A stretch of DNA of 41,676 nucleotides, taken from a virus. Under the pieces are notes generated by a model. It saw only the letters and a list, made by a program, of their open reading frames with translations, searched no databases and had not been told where the DNA came from. A program made the position numbers and the translations under genes. This document shows positions 12,660 through 21,580 of the stretch, one piece after another; the stretch's first letter is position 1; every line of letters starts with the position of its first letter. The stretch spans positions 1 to 41,676 of the IMG/VR virus record IMGVR_UViG_3300048589_000295; one strand, 5' to 3'.

Positions 12660-12716
12660 GCGACACGACACAGCCCGCTATCCGAGAGGGTGGCGGGCCA
12701 ACGAAAGGAACGAGGG

Positions 12717-13295
12717 ATGAGCGAGGAATTGTACTGGCACTTTTGCCGAGTGGACAATGACGGTGTAGCGCGACTTGGCTACGACGACAATCGAGAGGTG
12801 CGGCTAGGCGAAACGTTGCGCGTGGACGGTGAGCCGGTGCTGTGCGAACATGGGCTGCACGCCAGCAAGCGGCTGATTGACGCACTTGGATACGCAAATG
12901 ACAATCGGCTGTCGCTGTGCCGCGTGGCACTTGGCGGCATAGTCAAGCATGATGACGACAAAAGCGTTGCCAACGAGCGCACAGTCGTCGCTATGCTGGA
13001 CGTTGACGCCACCGACGAACTGCTACACGACTTCGCCCGCTGGTCTGCCTTGCAGGTGATCCACCTGTGGGACGCGCCGCGTGTGGTGCGGCAATACCTA
13101 GAGACAGGCGATGAGCAATTGCGGGCCGCTGCTAGGGACGCTGCTTGGGCCGCTGCTTGGGCCGCTGCTGGGGCCGCTGCTAGGGACGCTGCTTGGGCCG
13201 CTGCTGGGGCCGCTGCTAGGGACGCTGCTTGGGCCGCACAAGCCACGGAACTGGAGCGACGCGCATTGATAGCGATAGGGGAGATAGAGCAGTGA
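12717..13295 (+). CDS. DUF7666-like protein with AAW tandem repeats
   Basis: A 192-residue protein. The ATG at 12717 has an AAAGGAACGAGGG upstream. The N-terminal 125 residues match a phage/bacterial family of unknown function, with ARLGYDDNREVRLGETL, EPVLCEHGLHASKRLIDAL, LCRVALGGIVKHDDDKSVA, FARWSALQVIHLWDAP and VVRQYLETGDEQLRAA. The C-terminus (about 136-180) is an Ala/Trp/Arg tandem repeat with units such as AARDAAW and AAGAAARDAAW, forming an amphipathic helix. An upstream GCCCGC/GCGGGC hairpin precedes the ribosome binding site. Confidence 0.8.
   Translation: MSEELYWHFCRVDNDGVARLGYDDNREVRLGETLRVDGEPVLCEHGLHASKRLIDALGYANDNRLSLCRVALGGIVKHDDDKSVANERTVVAMLDVDATDELLHDFARWSALQVIHLWDAPRVVRQYLETGDEQLRAAARDAAWAAAWAAAGAAARDAAWAAAGAAARDAAWAAQATELERRALIAIGEIEQ
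13124..13236 (+). repeat. Tandem 12 bp repeats coding AAW units
   Basis: Units such as GCCGCTGCTGGG, GCCGCTGCTAGG and GACGCTGCTTGG follow one another with a 12-base period. They are mosaic combinations of two half-units in the same frame of the DUF7666-like gene. The repeat number is likely to vary by slippage. Confidence 0.85.
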
Positions 13296-13801
13296 GCGAG
13301 CAACTACCCGATGTCAAGCAATTGCACCAGTTATGGGGTGAGCAGGAATGGGCGTGCTATAACCTGGGCATCCAAACGGAGCGCGAACACCAAAATGCGC
13401 TATCTAGATTGGCAATGGAAAAACACAAAGCCGAGCATGACGCACTGGTGCAGCGCATTGCGGAACTGGAGCGCATCTATGACACGCAACGGTCAGAACT
13501 GGTGGACAAGCAACGCTACATCCTACAACTCGAAGCGGAGTTATCGGAACGTGACAAATCGTTTGAGTTGCGCCAAGCGTCCGACATGCGCGCTATTGAC
13601 ATGTGGCAGGAGGCAGCCGGAGAAGAACTCCAGTGGCCCAACCATGCCGACTTGTGCGTGTGGCTGATGGAGCGCAACGCCTATCTGGAGGACAAAGTGA
13701 GAGACTTGAACACCGAACTGCAAGCGTACACCAACGCATACAACAAGACATTGCCGCCAGGATCAACACGGACAAGACGAAAGGGTGGTAGCCATGAGTG
13801 A
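13292..13801 (+). CDS. Coiled-coil hypothetical protein
   Basis: A 169-residue protein with a GTG start at 13292 overlapping the previous stop (GTGA). Most of it is helical with heptads (about 25-100, including HDALVQRIAELERIYDTQRSE and RYILQLEAELSERDKSFELR). A short globular part follows (WPNHADLCVWLMERNAYLEDKV) and a basic C-terminus. It resembles early phage ead/Ea22-type proteins that carry a coiled coil, but no domain is certain. It overlaps the next gene by 8 nt. Confidence 0.75.
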   Translation: MSEQLPDVKQLHQLWGEQEWACYNLGIQTEREHQNALSRLAMEKHKAEHDALVQRIAELERIYDTQRSELVDKQRYILQLEAELSERDKSFELRQASDMRAIDMWQEAAGEELQWPNHADLCVWLMERNAYLEDKVRDLNTELQAYTNAYNKTLPPGSTRTRRKGGSHE

Positions 13802-14168
13802 ACTAACGGGTACATACGAAGATGAAATTGAAGCGTCCTTAAAGCCCTGCCCAAGATGCAACGGCAAAGCCCTGATCGAAAATTTTGACGAAATACTGTG
13901 CGATAGTTGCGGTCTGTGGTCTGGTGACGATTGGCCGAGCCTTGACGAAGCCGTCGAGTGGTGGAACAAGCAGCCGCACATTGAAGCATTGAAAGCGCGC
14001 ATTGCCGAACTCGAAGCGCAACTCGCCGCAACGTGGCAGCCGGTGGAGAGTGGCTACAAACACGAGTCAATTTATACCGTTGACGACGGGAAACGATGGT
14101 GGCTTGCCATATCCGGCGAAGGCAGAGAGTTGCCGCCAGATTTACGCCTGTGCCGAAAGGGGGAGTGA
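13794..14168 (+). CDS. Lar-like restriction alleviation protein
   Basis: A 124-residue protein. The ATG at 13794 follows AAAGGG. Residues about 16-60 fit the Lar family zinc-finger pattern: LKPCPRCNG (C19, C22), a strand, ILCDSCGLWSG (C36, C39), then SLDEAVEWWNKQ. A coiled-coil segment (IEALKARIAELEAQLAA) follows, and a second small domain (WQPVESGYKHESIYTVDDGKR) is like those in phage Lar/Ea-type fusions. Lar proteins relieve type I restriction. The zinc-binding part is convincing; the anti-restriction role is known only for the family. Confidence 0.8.
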   Translation: MSELTGTYEDEIEASLKPCPRCNGKALIENFDEILCDSCGLWSGDDWPSLDEAVEWWNKQPHIEALKARIAELEAQLAATWQPVESGYKHESIYTVDDGKRWWLAISGEGRELPPDLRLCRKGE

Positions 14169-14314
14169 TGAACAGCCATACCGTTGACCTGCTCGCCCGC
14201 GGCCTGAACATGCCCGCACTCGACACGCCCGCGGTGGCTGTAACAGGCCACTACGCGCTCAATGCGCCAATGGTGATGGTTAGACTCGCCATAGTTCCCC
14301 CTTATACGAAATAA
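14168..14314 (+). CDS. Small hypothetical protein at the end of the plus-strand operon
   Basis: A 48-residue open frame whose ATG overlaps the Lar-like stop (TGATG). It is weakly hydrophobic in its second half. It converges with the tail fibre gene and the two frames overlap by about 13 bases. Without a recognisable domain it could be a chance frame. The start overlap is the main support. Confidence 0.4.
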   Translation: MNSHTVDLLARGLNMPALDTPAVAVTGHYALNAPMVMVRLAIVPPYTK

Positions 14315-15495
14315 TTTCCTGAGACACCGATGATGTCACCCGCCGCCAAACCCGAAACCTGCAAGGCAGAGATTGCGCCGTTATCCTGGATGGAATAGAT
14401 AGCAAAATTGGCGTTGGCAGCACGGGTGCTAGCTACCACACTGACAGGTGTCCCTGGCATGTCGACGTTGTGGACTAATGCGGGCGCAGAGTCGTTGCCC
14501 TGCGCGGTGATGGGCAGCGAGATACGCACGTCGCCGCTGCCGCCGCTGATAGTATTAATGGTGATGTTGACACGGTAATGCACCACGTCGCCGATGCGGG
14601 TGTAGCGTCCTAGTTGCGACGTGTAGGTAACGGTGGGATTGCTGCCGCTGCCGGTGATGGCGGGCGACCACGTGCCCTCGTCATACACAGTCAGTGTGTC
14701 TTCGCCCAAGTTGATGCCCGTGGCTTCGATGGTGCCAACCACGTCCAACTCCGAGGAGGGCAAGTCTGTGCCAATCCCCACCCCTGTGCCTGTGATAACA
14801 ATCCTGTTTGCGCCGCTTCTGCGGATGTAGACAGTGCCGGACTGAGCAGCGTCAATGCCGCCCACGAACGCATTGTTACTGCCGTCCATCCCAATCAGGC
14901 GGGACGCATTGCCGGACGAATTGAGCGCGCCCATATAGCGCACATTGTTCAGCAAGATGGCGGGTGTTACAGCGGAGGGGCCAGCAACATGCAGCGCAGC
15001 AGATGGAGTTACGCCAATGCCCACATAGCCATCCCCTGTGATTCGCATCTTTTCGGTGCGGTCACCGCTGCCGTTGTCGGTGACGAACACGAGACTTGCC
15101 TTGCGGTCGCTTGCGCTCTCCGATACCAGGCCGATGCCGCCAACGCGGTTGTATGTCCCGCCGTTCACATTGAAATGCAGGAACGCAATCAGGTTTGCCG
15201 CCTCACTCAAAAGGTTGTTGGCCAGAGATAAAATGCTGTCCGTGCTCGACATTGCGATACCAGCGTAGGCTGTTGAGATTGCGCTATTTGCCTGGAGTTG
15301 CGCCGAAGGTGCGCCACCAGCGCCGAGTTTGCCATCTATCGTAATGTCGCCAGTGATAGTCTGGTCGCCGGTGAGCTTCACTACCTCGTTCTCGTACTGG
15401 GCCTTGCGAATGAAGTGCGACGACACCCACCCGGCAACCTGTTCGGCTGTCCAGAATGAGCGGCTTATCCACTTCTTGAGTTCGTCTATGCTCAT
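14302..15495 (-). CDS. Tail fibre / receptor-binding protein
   Basis: A 397-residue protein. The ATG at 15495 overlaps the previous stop (ATGA). A short helical N-terminal part (SIDELKKWISRSFWTAEQVAGWV) is followed by shaft-like repeats (TGDQTITGDITIDGKLG). There are two head-on fibre motifs: MRITGDGYVGIGVTPSAALH near residue 190 and GTGVGIGTDLPSSELDVVG near residue 265. The C-terminal domain has the GTWSPAITGSGS...GRYTRIGDVVHYRV...SGGSGDVRISLP pattern of receptor-binding beta-sandwich domains. It is the last gene of the late operon and probably determines adsorption. Confidence 0.85.
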   Translation of the reverse strand: MSIDELKKWISRSFWTAEQVAGWVSSHFIRKAQYENEVVKLTGDQTITGDITIDGKLGAGGAPSAQLQANSAISTAYAGIAMSSTDSILSLANNLLSEAANLIAFLHFNVNGGTYNRVGGIGLVSESASDRKASLVFVTDNGSGDRTEKMRITGDGYVGIGVTPSAALHVAGPSAVTPAILLNNVRYMGALNSSGNASRLIGMDGSNNAFVGGIDAAQSGTVYIRRSGANRIVITGTGVGIGTDLPSSELDVVGTIEATGINLGEDTLTVYDEGTWSPAITGSGSNPTVTYTSQLGRYTRIGDVVHYRVNITINTISGGSGDVRISLPITAQGNDSAPALVHNVDMPGTPVSVVASTRAANANFAIYSIQDNGAISALQVSGLAAGDIIGVSGNYFV

Positions 15496-16067
15496 TGACC
15501 AACCTCTATGCCGGACAAGGCCAACTGCAATGTTTGTTCTCGTTTGGTCTTGTTGGGCTGCATAATACGCTGCTCCCAAACCGCAATAACCTTCTTGATT
15601 TTCTTGCCCCAAACCGAAAGTCCTAACAGGGCAAACTTTTGCGCCTCGTCATTAGCATGAGAGCCAGGACGATTATGCCAGTATGAGCCTTGAGCCTCGA
15701 TGATTATCACGTATGTTCCCATGTCTACCGTGAAATCGGTGACCTGCCCACCGCGTATCTTGCGCCCACCTAACAGCCACTTTTGGAATTCGTATCTGAC
15801 CTGCTTGCGATCAAGGAACTCCATAATAGCAAGCTCTAGCATGGTCGCATCGGGAAACTGCTTCTTCAACTTGAGCAGTTTCTTCGCCAACCGTCCATCG
15901 CCCAACGCATCGGTGAGCCGCGTTAACTCGGTGTCTACCAAGTTCTCGACACGTTCCGGCCCATCGTCCAGGTCGGGCAGCGGCTTCGCTTTCACCGTCT
16001 TGCCCAGACCAGGCAGACGCTTTAAGCCCTGTGGCTTTTTGAATTCGGCTACTTTTACCTTCGCCAT
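15492..16067 (-). CDS. Nuclease-like (PD-(D/E)XK/DUF559-type) protein in the tail module
   Basis: A 191-residue protein. The N-terminal half is basic and helical. Residues about 85-150 show a restriction-endonuclease-like pattern: FLDRKQVRYEFQKWLLGG, VTDFTVDMGTYVIIIEAQGSYWH, NDEAQKFALLGLSVWG. The D in TDF and E in EAQG would be the metal ligands, and the following Asp/Lys region is typical of DUF559/Vsr-like enzymes. It lies 2 bases from the tail protein and overlaps the tail fibre start. It could be a homing-type nuclease or a repurposed virion protein. Confidence 0.6.
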   Translation of the reverse strand: MAKVKVAEFKKPQGLKRLPGLGKTVKAKPLPDLDDGPERVENLVDTELTRLTDALGDGRLAKKLLKLKKQFPDATMLELAIMEFLDRKQVRYEFQKWLLGGRKIRGGQVTDFTVDMGTYVIIIEAQGSYWHNRPGSHANDEAQKFALLGLSVWGKKIKKVIAVWEQRIMQPNKTKREQTLQLALSGIEVGQ

Positions 16068-16069
16068 CG

Positions 16070-18406
16070 TTATGCCGTGTAGGTGCTGTCTGGCACTTGC
16101 TCAATCACGAGCGTGACTTCCATCTCTTTGTTGACGTTCGCCCCGTTCTCATGGCCGAACTGGTCTATCTTCATCTGATAATCGGTAATGCGCGCCTCGT
16201 ACTGCACGCCCAATGGATCCTCGTAGATGAACGGAATCACACGCTCAACCATGCTCTGAATATGCGCTAACTGCTGTGCCAGGGTATAGGTGTCCGGCGC
16301 ACCGTCCGGCATTTGAATGTAGTTCTTAAGCGTAATCGTCACACTGTCGCGTATACGGTCGTTCACCATCGGCAAGAACTTCAAGACCACCGCGCGCACG
16401 CGTGGCGTTTCGTCTGCATCGTTGGTACTGAGCAGCAAGCCGAGCTTCACCCACTTGCCTTGCGGTCGTGTCGTGTGATTGCTCCACCGCAATTCCTCCC
16501 CGTCACTGTCGGCTGTGCCAAGCAGTTCCCATGCGGTGCTGCCCTCGTCCTGCCAGTACACTTTGACGTTGACGTTGGCACTCAAGTTGTCGCCCACAAT
16601 GGTCACGGATTCAAAGTCTTTGTCAAGTAGGTACTGCCCGCCGTAGAAACGGTCTTGCTCTAGCCATCCTGCGGGCATGTAGCGGGACGAGGTATCGTTG
16701 TAGGGGTTGAGCGCGTTGACAGGCATATAGACGCCAAACATCTGACCATCGCTTGTGCCTACCCACAATCTGTAAGTAGTGCGCTCATAGAACATGGTGC
16801 TGCCTGATGTGGTGGGCAAGGTGGCAAGATGATGCCATCCCTCGTCCTGATACATCCACACGCTTGAGCGTCCACCACTACCGCTGTTGACCAACGCTGC
16901 CACACCTATATCAGTGGATATAACCTCGATGACTTCACCCAGGCGGTTGGCGGGCAAGTCATCATCCCGACTTACCCACACGTCACGCCAACTGCCCTCT
17001 TGTCCATATCGCCACACACGACCATGTACCACGACATAGAGCGCACCACCATAGCTGCACATACTACGGCCATTAAATTGCGAGATTTGCCAGGGTACGA
17101 TGCCTTCAATAAAGTCACCAGGCGCACAGCGATACAAACCATCATCACAGCCCAAATACACATCGCCATTCATCCCGGCCATGCTTCTGATTTGGAATGA
17201 GTCGCCACACACTTTCCCTACTGTCGTCCAGCCGCTCCCATCAGAAACAGGGCTGGACGAATAGTACAAGTTATTGTTGAGGCTGCGCCATAGGTATCCA
17301 CCGAAGGAGAGTAGTTTGGTTGCGGATACAGTCCATGATGTAGGGGTAAGTGTCAAGTCGATAGGAATTGACACCATAGCATAAGAACTGCCTCGTGCTA
17401 CATAGAGATTGGAATCAAATGCCGCTGCGTCTGTGGCGTTGACCCCGGCTCCACCACCAGAAAAAGTGTATGTATGGTCAAGATAACGGGAATCGGCAAT
17501 GTTGCGCTGATAAACTACAGCGTTGTCTCCATTGTACTGCCGACCAATGACCACAAGACTATCAGGCCCACCGTAAGCAAATTTTTTGATGCCGTAGCAA
17601 ATGTCATTTGCTGCGCTTCCAGGCAAAGCATCTATCTTGAAGTATGGGTTGAAGGAAGATAAGATTGTCCAGTCTGTTCCGTTCGCACTGGTATAAAGAA
17701 TCATGTTGCTTGAACGCAGACCTACCCCATGTAACGTAATGGTTCCCGTAGTTGGGCGCACGACTACCCAATAAACAGTGGCATCAGCCAACCCTGTCTT
17801 TGTTACTGGAACTTTGTGCCATTGCGGGCCGGGATAGTCGTTGGTGACAGTGACGGAAGCATTTGCCAGTGACGAACTTGGCCCGCTACTATTGCTATAA
17901 ATGTCGGCACGCAACACTGTTCCATCTGCACATTCCCCATATACCCAAACGCTAGAGATGTTAATCGTGGTGGGAGTGCTGTCTGTTACCTCGGAATGTA
18001 TTCGCCAAGAAATATAGTTGCCTTGCGATACAGTGCGCGTTGTGTAAGACTGGTCGTATTGATATGGGCCAAAGAACCAAGCAGAATACGAGCCAACCTC
18101 AAGGTCTTGTGGGATGTTCCCGTATACATCTATCGCTTGTGCCAAGATTAACTGTTTGGGTACGCGGCTGTCCAGTTCGGCATACAAAAAGCCCCCTTCT
18201 TCGGGGTCTACTCTGCCTACGCCGGTCTGCCAATCTTCCTGTACGTACTCGTTCCACGCATCTACGTTGTCGTACAGATTGCTGGTGTTCACCTTCGCCG
18301 CAAAGGGATTGGCTGGCCCTCTCGACCACGCTAACCCGTCCCCCTGCTGCCGTAAGGTATAGTTGCGGAGCGCACCCACAGCCCCGATTTTAATCACATT
18401 CCCCAT
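16070..18406 (-). CDS. Large beta-rich tail/stump protein
   Basis: A 778-residue protein. It starts with MGNVIKIGAVGALRNYTL and contains many short beta blades with repeated aromatic/Gly motifs from about residue 225 to 560 (SYAMVSIP, GGYLWRSLNNNLYYSSSP, GDVYLGCDDGLYRC, GGALYVVVHGRVWRYG, RLWVGTSDGQMFGVY). This suggests a beta-propeller-like region. The C-terminal part (about 640-778) has sandwich-like features (VKVYWQDEGSTAWELLG). It is located between the connector and the tail fibre, so it is most likely a stump or tail needle component. No enzymatic motif was recognised. Confidence 0.75.
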   Translation of the reverse strand: MGNVIKIGAVGALRNYTLRQQGDGLAWSRGPANPFAAKVNTSNLYDNVDAWNEYVQEDWQTGVGRVDPEEGGFLYAELDSRVPKQLILAQAIDVYGNIPQDLEVGSYSAWFFGPYQYDQSYTTRTVSQGNYISWRIHSEVTDSTPTTINISSVWVYGECADGTVLRADIYSNSSGPSSSLANASVTVTNDYPGPQWHKVPVTKTGLADATVYWVVVRPTTGTITLHGVGLRSSNMILYTSANGTDWTILSSFNPYFKIDALPGSAANDICYGIKKFAYGGPDSLVVIGRQYNGDNAVVYQRNIADSRYLDHTYTFSGGGAGVNATDAAAFDSNLYVARGSSYAMVSIPIDLTLTPTSWTVSATKLLSFGGYLWRSLNNNLYYSSSPVSDGSGWTTVGKVCGDSFQIRSMAGMNGDVYLGCDDGLYRCAPGDFIEGIVPWQISQFNGRSMCSYGGALYVVVHGRVWRYGQEGSWRDVWVSRDDDLPANRLGEVIEVISTDIGVAALVNSGSGGRSSVWMYQDEGWHHLATLPTTSGSTMFYERTTYRLWVGTSDGQMFGVYMPVNALNPYNDTSSRYMPAGWLEQDRFYGGQYLLDKDFESVTIVGDNLSANVNVKVYWQDEGSTAWELLGTADSDGEELRWSNHTTRPQGKWVKLGLLLSTNDADETPRVRAVVLKFLPMVNDRIRDSVTITLKNYIQMPDGAPDTYTLAQQLAHIQSMVERVIPFIYEDPLGVQYEARITDYQMKIDQFGHENGANVNKEMEVTLVIEQVPDSTYTA

Positions 18407-18409
18407 GCG

Positions 18410-19285
18410 TTACCTCAACAACAATGCTTTGCGGCTTAATGTCAGGCGAGGACGCTTGCGCTGTGGACGATACGTAGGCCAAAAGTTTGTTGCTAACTGT
18501 TCGTAATAGCCTAGCCCCTTCTCGTGTCGCCCTATCTCGTGTGTCCCACCATCCTGAATGAAGTAAGCATGAAGGAAGCTGCGCCACTGGTCGAACAACA
18601 ACTTCTGCAAGCTCAACGTGTCCATGCCCACACCCCACAAGACATTGCTGCTGGTGTTGTGGGTCGCTGCGGTTGTGCCGTTCAACGCACGATTCAAATT
18701 GTTCAGCGTCGTGGTGCTTGCGCCTCTGTCCACACCGGCATAGCTCATCCACTCTGCGCCTATCTTGATAAAGCCCACGTCATCTACTTCAACTGCACTC
18801 TCTAGCGTCACACTGGTTGCGCTAGATGCGGTACTGCCGCTCGTCGTGGGTATTGTGGTAGGTACACGGCTGTTGGGCGCGAAGAAACCCACACGCGCTT
18901 CGTCGCTGCGCGGTGCTGCGAACAGGCGCAATACTTGCCCACCGTCCCCGTCTGGTTCCAGTTCCCAACCAATCACATCCTGCCAAGAGGAAGTGGTACT
19001 CTCTACTTCGTATTCGTAGTAGGGGATGCGCCGCAACAGTTGGGGAAAAATCGGTGGACGAATATAGCTAGGCAAAGCGTAGTCATAGTCACTGGCAACC
19101 CAACCGTTTGTGATGGTATACAGGAACGGCATCTTCACGTTGTCGGCCCAGGTATACAGTACACTGTTCAATGCCGTGTAGTATTCGGCATCGCTCCACC
19201 GTGTGCCACTACTGTGCCGCACCAACACTTTGATTTCGGTGAGCAGGTCAGATTGACTACGCAGATAGGGGATGGTCGTATCCAT
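18410..19285 (-). CDS. Head-tail adaptor / tail tubular-like protein
   Basis: A 291-residue protein. The N-terminus (SDLLTEIKVLVRHSSGTRWSDAEYYTALNSVL) resembles phage adaptors in which a helical segment binds the portal. A beta domain in the middle (VTLESAVEVDDVGFIKIGAEWMSYAGVDR, near residues 165-200) looks like a short inserted Ig-like or tail decoration domain. The C-terminal part is helical and basic (KRPRLTLSRKALL). It is located between capsid and tail genes. The assignment rests on position and pattern. Confidence 0.65.
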   Translation of the reverse strand: MDTTIPYLRSQSDLLTEIKVLVRHSSGTRWSDAEYYTALNSVLYTWADNVKMPFLYTITNGWVASDYDYALPSYIRPPIFPQLLRRIPYYEYEVESTTSSWQDVIGWELEPDGDGGQVLRLFAAPRSDEARVGFFAPNSRVPTTIPTTSGSTASSATSVTLESAVEVDDVGFIKIGAEWMSYAGVDRGASTTTLNNLNRALNGTTAATHNTSSNVLWGVGMDTLSLQKLLFDQWRSFLHAYFIQDGGTHEIGRHEKGLGYYEQLATNFWPTYRPQRKRPRLTLSRKALLLR

Positions 19286-19294
19286 GCGTATCGC

Positions 19295-19696
19295 CTAACA
19301 TTCTTTGAGGTAGACGATACACTTGCCGGTCTTGGCGTTGCCGCCGTTACTCACCGCTAACTTCAACTGCCCATCCACGATGGGCATCACACGTTCACCA
19401 GTGAGATCAGTCCCATCCACAATGGCCGCGCCCGCGTTAGTGTGCGCGTTATGGCGCGGATAATACCAAAGGTCATTATCGGCGTTGGTCAAGGTAAGCA
19501 ACGTAGTGTCCACCCCGCTAGGGGTGTTTACTGCCGACAACACAGCGTCAACTCCATCCTCTAAGTCACCATCTACCCACTTGACGCCATAGAGTAAACA
19601 AGGCTGTTGCTCGCGCAATTGCCCCGTTACACCCCCATCTGTGCTGCTGTTGTAACTTCCGCTGCTAGTCGTTATGTTGAATGTAACCGTAATCAT
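19295..19696 (-). CDS. Virion-associated hypothetical protein
   Basis: A 133-residue protein that is mainly beta-rich (MITVTFNITTSSGSYNSST, VDAVLSAVNTPSGVDTTLLTL, YPRHNAHTNAGAAIVDGTDLTG, IVDGQLKLAVSNGG). The distribution of Thr/Ser/Gly and beta strands is typical of small capsid or tail structural proteins. It lies between the decoration-like protein and the adaptor. No family was recognised. Confidence 0.7.
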   Translation of the reverse strand: MITVTFNITTSSGSYNSSTDGGVTGQLREQQPCLLYGVKWVDGDLEDGVDAVLSAVNTPSGVDTTLLTLTNADNDLWYYPRHNAHTNAGAAIVDGTDLTGERVMPIVDGQLKLAVSNGGNAKTGKCIVYLKEC

Positions 19697-19714
19697 GTGT
19701 ACCCCAATGGAAAG

Positions 19715-19738
19715 AGGGGCGAGTGTTACCCCGCCCCT
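19715..19738 (-). terminator. Hairpin with weak terminator features
   Basis: On the minus strand, AGGGGCG pairs with CGCCCCT around a 10-base loop and is followed by CTTTCC. It lies between the decoration-like gene and the next structural gene. The short U-run suggests partial termination that would lower expression of downstream tail genes. Confidence 0.5.
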
Positions 19739-19744
19739 GCTTGT

Positions 19745-20341
19745 TTACAACGCTACGCCTGTATAGCGCATGACCACTGTTGCCGACCATGCGGTGATGT
19801 CGGTAAAGTCATCATCCTCGGTCAGCGTGACCGTGACCGTCGAGATGGCGGCGGCATGGGCCGCTGTGCCACTTGGCGCACCCAGATCGAGGGCCGCTGC
19901 TGCTGCCGCGACAGACGGTGTGCCGGTCGTGTAGCGGTCTACATCCGTACCGTCCCCAATCTGGATGGTCAGCGTGCTTTCGCCTTCCGCTGCCGCATTG
20001 TTGAACAGGCGAGAACGCTCGAAGTACGCCCCTGCCGGAATCGTGGCATTGAGTACCAACGTGCCGGTCGCGCCCCCTCCGTCCGTAAACTCGCTGTAGT
20101 CGATATATTGAGCAATCAACCCTTCGGTCAGTACCCAATCATCGTTGCGCCCATCGTTCTTGACCTTCAGGTATTTCTCCTGCTGGTTGTCCGTCACCTG
20201 TTTCCAGTATTCGGAACCAAGAGGAGCCACCTTCCAGGGGTCGCGGTCGCCATCTGGGGTGTTCACCCCAACCCACTCACCCGGCACGCCACCGAAAATG
20301 CTGTGGCTACCAAAGGTGGGTGTAATTTGTTTCGCTCCCAT
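19745..20341 (-). CDS. Virion structural or decoration-like protein
   Basis: A 198-residue protein located just after the major capsid gene. The first 70 residues are polar (SHSIFGGVPGEWVGVNTPDGDRDPWKV). The rest is a predicted beta-sandwich: LVLNATIPAGAYFERSRLF, STLTIQIGDGTDVDRY, LDLGAPSGTAAHAAAISTVT and WSATVVMRYTGV at the end. Gene order and fold suggest a decoration or head-completion protein. Confidence 0.65.
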   Translation of the reverse strand: MGAKQITPTFGSHSIFGGVPGEWVGVNTPDGDRDPWKVAPLGSEYWKQVTDNQQEKYLKVKNDGRNDDWVLTEGLIAQYIDYSEFTDGGGATGTLVLNATIPAGAYFERSRLFNNAAAEGESTLTIQIGDGTDVDRYTTGTPSVAAAAAALDLGAPSGTAAHAAAISTVTVTLTEDDDFTDITAWSATVVMRYTGVAL

Positions 20342-20351
20342 GTTGTCCCCC

Positions 20352-21560
20352 TTACGCGGTCAGCGACGCGTTGTAGATCAAACCGTGAGACTTGGGATTC
20401 GCCAGACCAAAGGTGTACTCACCGACTACCTTCTCAATGCGCCCATCATAGGGATTGTTCTCTGCGCCACCGTACACGGTCTTGCGTGCGAACTCGCGGA
20501 ACGGAACCCAACCCATCTTGTCGGCATTGATGAAGTAGTAGGAACTTTCGGGACACATCCAGTCGTAGATGACGCGCACGCTGCCGTGTGGGGTGATAAT
20601 CTCATCCACTTGCGGCGAACCCATCACACGCTGTTCTTGCGTGGTGCGAATCGAATCCTCGTAGAACGAGCGAATCTTTTCGATGCCCCATGCGCCGGTC
20701 ACAAGATGCGTTACACGCCCACCGCTGTTGCGAATGGCGCGGATGACACCGTGAATGTCCGACTTCTGCAAGGCTGCGCCGTTGAGATCCACCACATGCG
20801 AGGTGCTTGCGGTGCTGGTCGTCACGAAGGTTTCAAAGCCACCCATGAACCCATACGCGGGCGATGCGCCACGAACGACGCGTTCCCCGTAGTAGAAGGT
20901 GCGATGGAGCAGTTGTGCCAAACGCCCTTCGCTGCCGCCGTTGTCAAACAACTTGGCAATCTGCATGTCCATGTGGTCGTCAATGCCATAGCGGGACATC
21001 AACGCTTCGGTTTCCGACATCTCTACCGCTGCATCGAGGATTTGAGTGTAGTTGTAGGGAGCGGTCGGAGTGGTGATATGCTCGGTGGTGAAGATACTGT
21101 TTTCTTCGTTGCCACGCGTGAGCAAGCGAATCGCTACGCCTTGATTGTGCGCTGCGCCACTGGTGGCCCCATGACCGCGCACGATGGTTAGCACGTCGCC
21201 GCTAACCGCTGTGACCAACACTTGCTCGGCAATTGCGCCGGTTCCGGCTGCGTTGGCATAGATGCCCAACACGTCGCCCTTGCGGAAATACTGCCCTGTG
21301 CTGGTCGTGACGGTCAGGTCAGTTTCGGAGTTGTCAAAGCCACTCTCGGCCAACAAAGTGGTGAAAGGAACGTTGACGTCCTCCAGCCATTCCATCTTGG
21401 TCGAGGGCCAACCCTGCTTCACAGCGAACTTGCTCAAGTTCTTGCTGCTGAATCCCAAGAGTTGCAAGAGTGCAGCTTCTTGGAAGTCAATGTTGTAGAT
21501 CATGTCACCAACAGCACGAATGTTAGTCGTGGTGTCGGTATAGCTAAGTCGAGTAGCCAT
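20352..21560 (-). CDS. Major capsid protein (SU10-like)
   Basis: A 402-residue protein. It matches the SU10-type major capsid pattern: a TNIRAVGDMIYNIDFQEAALLQLLG N-terminal arm, ILDAAVEMSETEALMSRYG near residues 172-190, YGFMGGFETFV near 230-240, DIHGVIRAIRNSGGRVTHLVTGA near 260-282 and VRVIYDWMCPESSYYFINADKMG near 322-345. A small inserted beta domain lies between about 75 and 150 (VTTSTGQYFRKGDVLGIYA). It follows the scaffold gene by about 20 bases, the classical order. Confidence 0.85.
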   Translation of the reverse strand: MATRLSYTDTTTNIRAVGDMIYNIDFQEAALLQLLGFSSKNLSKFAVKQGWPSTKMEWLEDVNVPFTTLLAESGFDNSETDLTVTTSTGQYFRKGDVLGIYANAAGTGAIAEQVLVTAVSGDVLTIVRGHGATSGAAHNQGVAIRLLTRGNEENSIFTTEHITTPTAPYNYTQILDAAVEMSETEALMSRYGIDDHMDMQIAKLFDNGGSEGRLAQLLHRTFYYGERVVRGASPAYGFMGGFETFVTTSTASTSHVVDLNGAALQKSDIHGVIRAIRNSGGRVTHLVTGAWGIEKIRSFYEDSIRTTQEQRVMGSPQVDEIITPHGSVRVIYDWMCPESSYYFINADKMGWVPFREFARKTVYGGAENNPYDGRIEKVVGEYTFGLANPKSHGLIYNASLTA

Positions 21561-21580
21561 CTTCTGTTACTTCCCTGGGG

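Noticed and set aside
13124-13236. Repeats as a CRISPR array
   Set aside because: Units are 12 bases in frame with no unique spacers and code a regular AAW helix.
19607-21191. Long plus-strand open frames opposite the capsid genes
   Set aside because: They are antisense to strongly supported structural genes, and their Cys/His/Arg-rich translations are typical of shadow frames.
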